In this document: piece by piece, positions 30,709-39,183 of the stretch
How the letters are laid out: every line of letters starts with the position of its first letter
How positions within the stretch are numbered: position 1 is the first letter of the stretch
Source: Rubrivivax sp.
Lineage (GTDB): Bacteria; Pseudomonadota; Gammaproteobacteria; Burkholderiales; Burkholderiaceae_C
Direction of reading: 5' to 3'
Length of the DNA stretch: 64,000 bases
Assembly: GCA_027484825.1 (NCBI GenBank)
Contig: JAIXSE010000021.1
Location: 310,001-374,000 of the forward strand
Position numbers and translations under genes: made by a program
Notes under the pieces: model-generated
Database searches by the model: none
Told to the model about the DNA's origin: nothing
The model's input: only the letters and a program-made list of their open reading frames with translations

Positions 30709-31518
30709 TCACACCGCCACCGGCGCCTTGATCGGCGCGTGATGCTGATAGTCCTGCAATTCGAAGTCCTCGAACGCGTAGTCGAAGATCGACGCCGGGC
30801 GACGCTTGATGTGCATCGTGGGGTAGGGGAAGGGCTCGCGGCTGAGCTGCGTCTGCACCTGCTCGAAGTGATTCGAATAGATGTGGCAGTCGCCCCCCGT
30901 CCAGATGAAGTCGCCCAGCCCCAGGTCGCACTGCTGCGCCAGCATCATCGTCAGCAGCGCATAGCTGGCGATGTTGAAGGGCACGCCCAGGAAGATGTCC
31001 GCACTGCGCTGGTACAGCTGGCAGGACAGCTTGCCGTCCGCCACATAGAACTGGAAAAAGGCGTGGCACGGCATCAGCGCCATCTTGTCCAGGTCCGCCA
31101 CATTCCACGCGCTCACGATGATGCGGCGTGAATCCGGATTGCTCTTGAGCTGCTGCACCACCTGGCTGATCTGGTCGATATGACCGCCGTCCGGCGTCGG
31201 CCAGTTGCGCCACTGCACACCGTAGACCGGGCCCAGTTCGCCATCTTCACGCGCCCATTCGTCCCAGATGGTGCAGCCGCGTTCCTGCAGCCACTTCACA
31301 TTGGAGTCCCCGCGCAGGAACCACAGCAGTTCCAGGATGATGGACTTCAGATGCACCTTCTTGGTGGTGACCAGCGGGAACCCTTCGTTCAGGTCGAAGC
31401 GCATCTGGTGCCCGAAGACGCTGCGGGTGCCCGTGCCGGTGCGGTCGCCCTTGGCCACGCCATGCTCGAACACATGGCGCATGAAATCTTCGTATTGGTG
31501 GCGGACAGGGCGGGTCAT
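30709..31518 (-). CDS. thyA: thymidylate synthase
   Basis: [52 protein letters not shown]. Confidence 0.97.
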   Translation of the reverse strand: MTRPVRHQYEDFMRHVFEHGVAKGDRTGTGTRSVFGHQMRFDLNEGFPLVTTKKVHLKSIILELLWFLRGDSNVKWLQERGCTIWDEWAREDGELGPVYGVQWRNWPTPDGGHIDQISQVVQQLKSNPDSRRIIVSAWNVADLDKMALMPCHAFFQFYVADGKLSCQLYQRSADIFLGVPFNIASYALLTMMLAQQCDLGLGDFIWTGGDCHIYSNHFEQVQTQLSREPFPYPTMHIKRRPASIFDYAFEDFELQDYQHHAPIKAPVAV

Positions 31519-31670
31519 GGGCAGCTCGAGGACAGGTCGCAAAATGATCGCAGGCGCGATCCAGCGCGCATTCTAGTGGTGGCGTTCGGCGCCGATCTTC
31601 AGACCCTGACGGACGCCGGCGCTCGATGCCGGCTCGTTCCGCAGAAGGCCCTGAGAGGCCGCCCGGGGGC

Positions 31671-33506
31671 TCAATGATTGAATTGCAGCGCCGCCAGCCG
31701 GGCATACAAGCCGCCTTGCGCCACGAGTTCCGCATGCCGGCCTTGCTCCACAATGCGGCCCTGGTCCATCACGATGATCCGGTCCGCCCGCTGCACCGTG
31801 GCCAGCCGGTGGGCAATGACCAGCGTGGTGCGGTCCCGCATGGCTTCGTCCAGGGCCTGCTGCACCAGACGCTCGCTTTCGGCGTCCAGGGCGCTGGTGG
31901 CTTCGTCCAGCAGCAGCAGCGGGGCGTTCTGCAGCATCGCGCGGGCGATCGCAATCCGCTGGCGCTGACCGCCGGACAGCCGCACGCCGCGCTCGCCCAG
32001 GAAGCTGTCGTAGCCCTGCGGAAGTTGTTCGATGAATTCGTGCGCATGCGCGGCCTTGGCGGCCGCCACCACCTCGTCCCGGCTCGCGTCTGGGCGGCCG
32101 TAGCGGATGTTGTCCAGCGCCGTGGCGGAGAAGATGACGCTTTGCTGCGGCACCAGGGCCATGCGTGCCCGCAGCTCGGCCAGCCGCACCCGGTCCACCC
32201 GCACGCCGTCGACCAGAATGTCCCCGTCCTGTGCATCGTAGAAACGCTGCAGCAGCTGCAGCACCGTGCTCTTGCCAGCGCCGCTGGGCCCGACCAGGGC
32301 CACGGTTTCTCCAGGGGCGATGTCCAGGTCAAAGGCGCTCAGGGCCGCGCGGTCCGGTCGCGACGGGTAGTGGAAGCGCACCTGGCGGAACTGCACATGG
32401 GCCGGGCCTTCCACCGGGGTCATGGCAAGCGGCGCCACCGGGTCGGCCACCGGCGAGCGGGCGGCGAGCAGCTCCATCAGCCGCTCGGTCGCGCCGGCGG
32501 CGCGCAGCAGGTCGCCCCAGACCTCGGCCAGCACCGCCACCGACGACACCAGCAAGATCACATAGACCACTGTCTGGCCCAGGTGGCCTGCGGTGATGTG
32601 CCCGGCCATCACCGCCTGCGTCCCCTGATACAAGCCCCAGAGCAGGGCGCCAAAGGTGGCGGTGATGATGAACGCCACCAGCAGCGACCGCACCTTGGTG
32701 CGCTTGCGGGCGGTGTCGAAGGCCGCCTCACTGGCCACGCCAAAGCGCTGCGCTTCCCGGTCTTCCTGCGCATGGGACTGCACCACCGAGATGGCATTGA
32801 GCATTTCGGCGGCAATCGCGCTGGTGTCGGCCACCCGGTCCTGGCTGGCCCGCGACAGGCGCCGCACCCGCCGACCGAAGAACATGGCCGGCAGCACCAC
32901 CAACACCAGAATGCCCATCACCTGGCTCATCACCCAGGGGTTGGTGGCAATCAGCAGGCCAACCGCGCCCAGGCCCATGATCATGTTGCGCAGGCCCATG
33001 GACAGGCTGGAACCGACGATGTTCTGGATGACGGTGGTGTCGGTCGTGATGCGGCTGATGACCTCACCGGTCTGGGTGGTCTCGAAAAATTCCGGGCTCT
33101 GGCGCAGCACGTGGGCGTAGACCGCACTGCGTAGATCGGCGCTGACCCGCTCGCCCAGCCAGGTGACCGCATAAAAACGCAGGGCCGAGAAAACGCCCAG
33201 CGCAGCGCCCACAGCGAACAGCCCCAGGAAATGCTCCCGCAGGGCCATCATCCGGTCGCCCGGATCGGCGGAGATCAGGCCTTGGTCGATCAACTGACGC
33301 AGCGCCAGCGGAAACACCAGCGTCGCCACCGCTGCCAGGATCAGGAACAGCACCGCCGCCGCGATACGGCCCTTGTAGGGACGAAGAAACGGCCAGAGCG
33401 CCGGCCACATCGCCCGCAGTGGCGGGGGCGTTGCCGGGCTGGCCTTGATCGAGGACGCGGGGCTGGTGGGAACCGAAGACGGAGCGTTGGCAGGTTGGGC
33501 GGACAT
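31671..33506 (-). CDS. MsbA/LmrA-type ABC exporter (fused TM-NBD)
   Basis: ABC membrane domain then VALVGPSGAGKST, LSGGQRQRIAIARAMLQNAPLLLLDEATSALD; start MSAQPANA at 33506. Confidence 0.92.
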   Translation of the reverse strand: MSAQPANAPSSVPTSPASSIKASPATPPPLRAMWPALWPFLRPYKGRIAAAVLFLILAAVATLVFPLALRQLIDQGLISADPGDRMMALREHFLGLFAVGAALGVFSALRFYAVTWLGERVSADLRSAVYAHVLRQSPEFFETTQTGEVISRITTDTTVIQNIVGSSLSMGLRNMIMGLGAVGLLIATNPWVMSQVMGILVLVVLPAMFFGRRVRRLSRASQDRVADTSAIAAEMLNAISVVQSHAQEDREAQRFGVASEAAFDTARKRTKVRSLLVAFIITATFGALLWGLYQGTQAVMAGHITAGHLGQTVVYVILLVSSVAVLAEVWGDLLRAAGATERLMELLAARSPVADPVAPLAMTPVEGPAHVQFRQVRFHYPSRPDRAALSAFDLDIAPGETVALVGPSGAGKSTVLQLLQRFYDAQDGDILVDGVRVDRVRLAELRARMALVPQQSVIFSATALDNIRYGRPDASRDEVVAAAKAAHAHEFIEQLPQGYDSFLGERGVRLSGGQRQRIAIARAMLQNAPLLLLDEATSALDAESERLVQQALDEAMRDRTTLVIAHRLATVQRADRIIVMDQGRIVEQGRHAELVAQGGLYARLAALQFNH

Positions 33507-33608
33507 CGAAACAGTGTAGAGGCAGGTCTGTGACGCATCGCACGGTCCGGTCAAAGCAGGGAATACCCCTGCCTGTCCCAGGCCTTTGGCGACAACTGCA
33601 TGGCAAGG

Positions 33609-33632
33609 CAATGACTGCCTAGGCAATAATTG
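33609..33632. promoter_or_regulatory. 24-bp near-perfect palindrome, candidate MarR-family operator
   Basis: CAATGACTGCCT|AGGCAATAATTG, 10 of 12 arm positions paired, core TGCCTAGGCA; lies between divergent ABC and marR genes. Confidence 0.65.
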
Positions 33633-33659
33633 CGCACCGCCAGCCCTTGAGTCAATGCC

Positions 33660-34190
33660 GTGAGCCCCCGTCCGCCACCGCCCGAGTTCTACACCGCCGA
33701 CAGCTTCACCCGGGAACCCAGCCTGGGCTGGCTGCTGCGCCAGATCAAGCAGTCGATGATCTGCCAGGCCGACAAGCTGCTGGGCGCCCATGACCTGACC
33801 CACGCCCAATGGGCGCCGATGCTGCGCCTGCGTTTTCATGGGCCGATGTCCAGCGCCGCCCTGGCGCGTGAACTGGCCATGGACGGCGGCGCCATGACCC
33901 GGCTGTTGGACCGGCTGGAAGCCAAGAACCTGGTCCAGCGCGAGCGCTCGACCGAAGACCGCCGCGTGGTGATGGTGTCCCTGACCGACCATGGCCTGAA
34001 CGCCATGGCCCGGGCCCCGGCGGTGCTGTCCCAGGTCTCCAACGAGCATCTGGCCGGATTCACCCACGAAGAATTCCGCATGCTGATCGGCTTGCTGCAG
34101 CGGGTGGTGGCCAATGGCCAGGCCATCCGGGATGCGGGCAATGCCTCCGAATCGTCGTCCCTGTCCTGCAGCACGGAGGACGACAGCTGA
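33660..34190 (+). CDS. MarR-family transcriptional regulator
   Basis: LTHAQWAPMLRLRFHGPMSSAALARELAMDGGAMTRLLDRLEAKNLVQRERSTEDRRVVMVSLTDHG; GTG start. Confidence 0.92.
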   Translation: MSPRPPPPEFYTADSFTREPSLGWLLRQIKQSMICQADKLLGAHDLTHAQWAPMLRLRFHGPMSSAALARELAMDGGAMTRLLDRLEAKNLVQRERSTEDRRVVMVSLTDHGLNAMARAPAVLSQVSNEHLAGFTHEEFRMLIGLLQRVVANGQAIRDAGNASESSSLSCSTEDDS

Positions 34191-34299
34191 GGCCCGCAGT
34201 TGAGGCCGACATGGCCCCGCTGCATCGCCCCCCTGATCCTCCAGGACCCGGACCGGAACCAAGAACAACCCAGACCTGCCTCTCATAGAGAACAACAAC

Positions 34300-35808
34300 A
34301 TGATGTCGAGGAACCTTCCCATGACGCCCCGTTCCCTCCACCGCACCACCCTGGCGCTGGCCATGGGCGCCGCCTTGCTGCTGGTGCTCGCCGCCTGCGC
34401 TCCCATCCCCAAGCTGGAACAGCCCGGCCAGACGCTGGACGGCGATGGGGCCGCCCGGCAGCTCGGTCTGGCGTCTGGCGACCACCAGTCGGTGGATCAA
34501 CAGTGGTGGAAGCTGTTCGGGGATGCGCAGCTCGATACCCTGGTGGACCAGGCCATGGCCCAGTCGCCGTCGCTGGCCCTGGCCCGCGCCCGCATCGCCC
34601 GCGCCGCCGCCATGACGGAGAACGCCGAGGCGAATGAGCGTCCGAATGCGGCGCTGGACGCCAGCGTCACCCGTCAGCGCATCACCGAGAACGGCATCTA
34701 TCCCGCGCCGCTGGCCGGCAGCATCCGTACCTTCGGCAATGTGCAGGCCGGTCTGAGCTATGAATGGGATTTCTTCGGCCGCCATGACGCCGAGCTCAAG
34801 GCCGCCCTGGGCCAGAATCGTGCTGCCGAGGCGGACGCCGCCGCCGCCCGCCTGAGCGTGGCCAATGCGATCACCAAGGCCTATGTGGCCCTGGCCCGCA
34901 GCCAGGCCCAGAGCCGCTTGCTGCAGGAACAGGTGGCCCTGCGCCAGCAGGGGTTCGAGCTGGTGCGCCAGCGCTCGGACGCCGGTCTGGACAACAGCCA
35001 GGAACTGCGCCAGGCCGAAGCGCCGCTGCCCGACCTGCAACGCCAGCAACTGGTGCTCCAGGAACAGCAGACCCTGCTGCGCAACCAGATTGCGGCCCTC
35101 ACCGGCCAGGGGCCGTCGGCCACCGCAAGCCTGCAGGCCGCGCTGCCCCGCACGCTGGACTGGCAGCAGGCCCCCAGCCTGGACCTGCTGGGTCGCCGTC
35201 CGGACCTCGCCGCCGCCCGCGCCCGAGTGGAAGCCAGTGCGCAGGATGTGCGGGCGGCTCGCACCCGGTTCTATCCCAGTGTGTCGCTCAGCGCCTTTGT
35301 CGGCCTGAATGCCATCGGTCTGGACGAGCTGTTCAAGTCCGGCAGCCGCCAATGGGGCGGGGGCCCGGCTCTCAGTCTGCCGCTGTTTGATGCCGGCCAT
35401 CTGCGCGCCAACCTGCGTGGCAGTGCCGCCGAACAGGACGCGGCCATTGCCAGCTACAACGCTGCCGTCCTGGATGCCGTGCGCGACGCCAGCGACCAGT
35501 TCGCCAGCCTGCAGTCGCTGCGCCAGCAGCAGACCGCGCAGGACGCGCTGGTGGCTAATGCGGACAGCCAGTACAGCCTGGCGCATCAGCGCTTCCAGGC
35601 CGGATTGGTCAACCGCCTGGCGGTGATCAATGCGCAGCAGTCCAAGGTCACCCAACAGCGCAGCCAACTGGACCTGCAAGCCCAGACGGTGGACGCGCAG
35701 ATCAATCTGATCCGTGCCCTGGGCGGCGGCTATGCCGACCCGGTCACGCAGACGCCCGCTTCCGCCAGCGCGGCACCGGCCGCCCCAAGCTCCTCCTCCC
35801 GCAGCTGA
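34300..35808 (+). CDS. NodT-family outer-membrane efflux lipoprotein
   Basis: Lipobox LVLAAC; LGRRPDLAAARARVEASAQDVRAARTRFYPSVSLSAFVGL. Confidence 0.93.
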   Translation: MMSRNLPMTPRSLHRTTLALAMGAALLLVLAACAPIPKLEQPGQTLDGDGAARQLGLASGDHQSVDQQWWKLFGDAQLDTLVDQAMAQSPSLALARARIARAAAMTENAEANERPNAALDASVTRQRITENGIYPAPLAGSIRTFGNVQAGLSYEWDFFGRHDAELKAALGQNRAAEADAAAARLSVANAITKAYVALARSQAQSRLLQEQVALRQQGFELVRQRSDAGLDNSQELRQAEAPLPDLQRQQLVLQEQQTLLRNQIAALTGQGPSATASLQAALPRTLDWQQAPSLDLLGRRPDLAAARARVEASAQDVRAARTRFYPSVSLSAFVGLNAIGLDELFKSGSRQWGGGPALSLPLFDAGHLRANLRGSAAEQDAAIASYNAAVLDAVRDASDQFASLQSLRQQQTAQDALVANADSQYSLAHQRFQAGLVNRLAVINAQQSKVTQQRSQLDLQAQTVDAQINLIRALGGGYADPVTQTPASASAAPAAPSSSSRS

Positions 35809-35885
35809 ACCCCATCCGCGGCTGACCGCCCGCGTGAGCCGGTCGCCGCCCTGAACAACATCCAAGAACAGGTCAGAACATCATC

Positions 35886-37271
35886 ATGAGCGCCAAGCCC
35901 GACAACAACACGTCCACGACTCCCGCCGCTGCCGGCAGCAACGGCTCCGGAACTGGGAACGGCAATGGAAATGGCAATGGAAATGGCAAGCCCAACGGCC
36001 AGCGCAAGAAGGGCCTGGCCCTGATCGCGGCAGCCGTCATCGTGGGCGGCATCGGCTACGGCGGTTATCAGTGGCTGGTCAGCAGCCGCTACGAAGAAAC
36101 CGACAACGCCTATGTGCAGGCCAATGTCGTGCAGATCACGCCGCTGGTCGGCGGCACGGTGCGGGCGGTCTACGCCGACGACACCGACTATGTGAAGGCC
36201 GGCCAGAAGCTGGTCAGCCTGGACCCGGCCGACGCCCGCGTGGCGCTGGAGCAGGCCCAGGCCCAGCTGGCGCAGACGGTGCGTGAAGTGCGCACCCTGT
36301 TTGCCAACAACAGCAGCCTGGCCGCGCAGGTGCAGGTCCGTCAGGCCGAGCAGCAACGCGCCCAGTCGGAAATGGCCCGCCTGCAGGCCGACCTGGCCCG
36401 CCGTCAGCCGCTGCTGGCCACCGGCGCGGTGAGCAAGGAAGAGCTGGACCATACCCAGGCCCAACTGACCGCCGCCCGCGCCGCCTACACGGCCTCGCAG
36501 TCCGCCATGCTGGCCGCCCAGGAGCAGTTGCAGTCCAACCAGGCCCTGACCGACGGAGTGGATGTGGAGCAGCATCCCAATGTGCAGCGCGCCGCCGCCC
36601 GCTTCCGTGAGGCTTTCCTGGCCTATCAGCGTGCCGACCTGGTGGCCCCGGTGGATGGCTGGGTGGCACGCCGCTCGGTGCAACTGGGCCAGCGTGTGGC
36701 CGCCGGTAGCCCGCTGATGGCCGTGGTGGGCCTGCAGCAGGTCTGGGTGGATGCCAACTTCAAGGAAAGCCAGCTGGCCAAGCTGCGCATCGGCCAGCCG
36801 GTGACGCTGGAGGCCGACGTCTACGGCAAGAAGACCGAATACCACGGCACGGTGCAGGGCCTGGGAGCGGGCACCGGCGCGGCCTTTGCGCTGCTGCCGG
36901 CCCAGAACGCCACTGGCAACTGGATCAAGGTGGTGCAGCGGGTGCCGGTGCGCATTGCGCTGGATCCCAAGGACGTGGCGGAACATCCGCTGCGGGTCGG
37001 CCTGTCGATGGATGTGCAGGTGGACATCCGCAATCAGGACGGCAAGACCCTGGCCCAGGGCCAGCGTCAGGCCCCGGCGCTGACCACCAACATCTTCGAC
37101 GCCCAGGAGCGCGCCGCTGATGATCAGGTGAACCAGATCATTGCCGCCAACCTTGGCAAGAAGACCGGCAAGTCGATGAAGTCGGGTGCTGCTGCAACTC
37201 CCAAGACAGCCGCCAAGACAACAGCCAAGACGACCGCCCAGCACACTGCCGCCGCCGGTGCGCATGCCTGA
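35886..37271 (+). CDS. emrA: EmrA-like HlyD-family membrane fusion protein
   Basis: YEETDNAYVQANVVQITPLVGGTVRAVYADDTDYVKAGQ, APVDGWVARRSVQLGQRV. Confidence 0.93.
   Translation: MSAKPDNNTSTTPAAAGSNGSGTGNGNGNGNGNGKPNGQRKKGLALIAAAVIVGGIGYGGYQWLVSSRYEETDNAYVQANVVQITPLVGGTVRAVYADDTDYVKAGQKLVSLDPADARVALEQAQAQLAQTVREVRTLFANNSSLAAQVQVRQAEQQRAQSEMARLQADLARRQPLLATGAVSKEELDHTQAQLTAARAAYTASQSAMLAAQEQLQSNQALTDGVDVEQHPNVQRAAARFREAFLAYQRADLVAPVDGWVARRSVQLGQRVAAGSPLMAVVGLQQVWVDANFKESQLAKLRIGQPVTLEADVYGKKTEYHGTVQGLGAGTGAAFALLPAQNATGNWIKVVQRVPVRIALDPKDVAEHPLRVGLSMDVQVDIRNQDGKTLAQGQRQAPALTTNIFDAQERAADDQVNQIIAANLGKKTGKSMKSGAAATPKTAAKTTAKTTAQHTAAAGAHA
35961..35984 (+). repeat. in-frame 12-bp tandem repeat (GGCAATGGAAAT x2)
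   Basis: Encodes GNGN repeats in the cytoplasmic N-terminus of EmrA. Confidence 0.9.
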
Positions 37272-37345
37272 GCCTTGGACGGCGGGTCAGGGCAGGGCGC
37301 CTGCGCCGCTGTCCTGCCCCGCCACCAGAGAAAAAGCGAAACAAG

Positions 37346-38965
37346 ATGACTAATGTCGCTTCAGCCGCATCGGGGCCTTCGGGCCCTGCGGCTCCTCCGG
37401 CGCCCCCTGCCGCACCGGTCGCTGGCGCGGGTCCCCAGCCGCTGACCGGTTCCGCGCTGGTGCTGGGCACCGTGTCCCTGTCGCTGGCGACCTTCATGAA
37501 TGTGCTGGACTCGTCCATCGCCAACGTGTCCTTGCCGGCCATTGCCGGTGACCTCGGCGTCAGCGCGACGCAGGGCACCTGGGTGATCACGAGCTTTGGC
37601 GTGGCCAATGCGATCTCGGTCCCGCTCACCGGTTGGCTGACCCAGCGCTTCGGCGCGGTGCGGCTGTTCACCACCAGCGTGCTGCTGTTCGTGCTGGCCT
37701 CCTGGCTGTGCGGCTTTGCCCACTCCCTGGAGATGCTGGTGGCGGCACGGGTGCTGCAAGGCCTGGTGGCCGGGCCGATGATTCCGCTGTCCCAGACCCT
37801 GCTGCTGGCCAGCTATCCCAAGCACAAGGCGGGCACGGCCCTCGCGTTATGGGGCGTGACCACCCTGGTTGCGCCGGTGGTCGGGCCGCTGCTGGGCGGC
37901 TGGATCACCGACAACATGACCTGGCCCTGGATCTTCTACATCAACGTCCCGGTGGGCCTGTTCGCCGCGGGCCTGACCTGGAGCATCTACCGCAGCCGCG
38001 AAACGCCGACCAAGAAGCTGCCGATCGACAGCGTGGGCCTGGCCCTGCTGGTGCTGTGGGTGGGGGCGCTGCAGATCATGTTGGACAAGGGCAAGGAACT
38101 GGACTGGTTCGAGTCCGGCCAGATCCAGATCCTGGCCGTGCTGGCGGTGGTCGGGTTCGCCGTGTTCGTGGTGTGGGAGCTGACGGCGGAACATCCGGTG
38201 GTGGACCTGCGCCTCTTCGGCCGACGCAACTTCCTGTTCGGGGCTTCGGTGCTGTCGCTGGCCTATGGCCTGTTCTTCGGCAACGTCGTGCTGCTGCCGC
38301 TGTGGCTGCAGCAGTTCATGGGCTACACCGCCACCGCGGCCGGCTTTGCGCTGGCACCGGTGGGCGTGCTGGCCATCCTGCTGTCGCCAGTGGTGGGGCG
38401 CAAGGTGTCGGTCTGGGATCCGCGCCTGATGGCCAGCTTCGCCTTCGTCATGTTCTTCATCGTGCTGATGATGCGCTCGATGTTCACCACCGACACCAGC
38501 CTGGGCATCATCATGGTCCCAACGGTATTGCAAGGCGCGGCGCTGGCCTTCTTCTTCATTCCGCTCACGACGCTGACCCTGTCCGGCATCACGCCGGACC
38601 GGATTGCGGCGGCGGCCGGTCTGTCGAACTTCGTGCGGATCACGGCGGGTGCGATGGGCACGTCCATCTCCACCACGCTGTGGGAGAACCGGGCCACGCT
38701 GCATCACACCCATCTGGTAGAGCACATCGGCCTTGGCGATCCGGTGGCGGGACAGACGCTCAGCACCTTGCAAAGCGCGGGCATGAGCTACGACCAAGCG
38801 CTGGCCTACCTCAACCGGCTGGTGGACCAGCAGGCCTTCACCCGGGCGGCGGACGACATCTTCCTGGCATCGGCGGTGCTGTTCATCGGCTTGATCGCCT
38901 TTGTGTGGCTCACCAAGCGGCCGCCGAAGATGGCAGCGCCGGTGGACGCGGGTGGGGCGCACTGA
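37346..38965 (+). CDS. emrB: EmrB/QacA-type DHA2 MFS transporter
   Basis: FMNVLDSSIANVSLPAIAGDLGVSATQGTWVITSFGVANAISVPLTGWL; 14-TM MFS. Confidence 0.93.
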   Translation: MTNVASAASGPSGPAAPPAPPAAPVAGAGPQPLTGSALVLGTVSLSLATFMNVLDSSIANVSLPAIAGDLGVSATQGTWVITSFGVANAISVPLTGWLTQRFGAVRLFTTSVLLFVLASWLCGFAHSLEMLVAARVLQGLVAGPMIPLSQTLLLASYPKHKAGTALALWGVTTLVAPVVGPLLGGWITDNMTWPWIFYINVPVGLFAAGLTWSIYRSRETPTKKLPIDSVGLALLVLWVGALQIMLDKGKELDWFESGQIQILAVLAVVGFAVFVVWELTAEHPVVDLRLFGRRNFLFGASVLSLAYGLFFGNVVLLPLWLQQFMGYTATAAGFALAPVGVLAILLSPVVGRKVSVWDPRLMASFAFVMFFIVLMMRSMFTTDTSLGIIMVPTVLQGAALAFFFIPLTTLTLSGITPDRIAAAAGLSNFVRITAGAMGTSISTTLWENRATLHHTHLVEHIGLGDPVAGQTLSTLQSAGMSYDQALAYLNRLVDQQAFTRAADDIFLASAVLFIGLIAFVWLTKRPPKMAAPVDAGGAH

Positions 38966-39030
38966 AGGCGCGTCCGCATTGACAGAGCGCCTGCATTGAC
39001 AGCGCGCCCGCACTGCCAGCGCTTGCGCGC
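38963..39030 (+). repeat. 17-bp degenerate tandem repeat (3-4 units) starting exactly at the emrB stop codon
   Basis: TGAAGGCGCGTCCGCAT / TGACAGAGCGCCTGCAT / TGACAGCGCGCCCGCAC / TGCCAGCGCTTGCGCGC. Confidence 0.85.
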
Positions 39031-39040
39031 CAGTTGCTTC

Positions 39041-39075
39041 AACGCCGGTCGGCCTCAGGTCGACCGGCGTTTTGC
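39041..39075 (+). terminator. intrinsic terminator of the marR-nodT-emrAB locus
   Basis: AACGCCGGTCG gcctcaggt CGACCGGCGTTTTGC perfect stem. Confidence 0.88.
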
Positions 39076-39183
39076 TTTGGGCGCGTCATCTGCCCCTTAA
39101 GATCGGCGGTTTCCGACACGCCCTCCGCCCCGGATCGCGTGCGGTCCGATCACCGCCTGTGCAGGCATTCTTGAGGGACAGCG

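Noticed and set aside
34060-35865. 601-aa minus-strand ORF opposite the NodT-like gene
   Set aside because: Shadow ORF lacking any recognisable domain.
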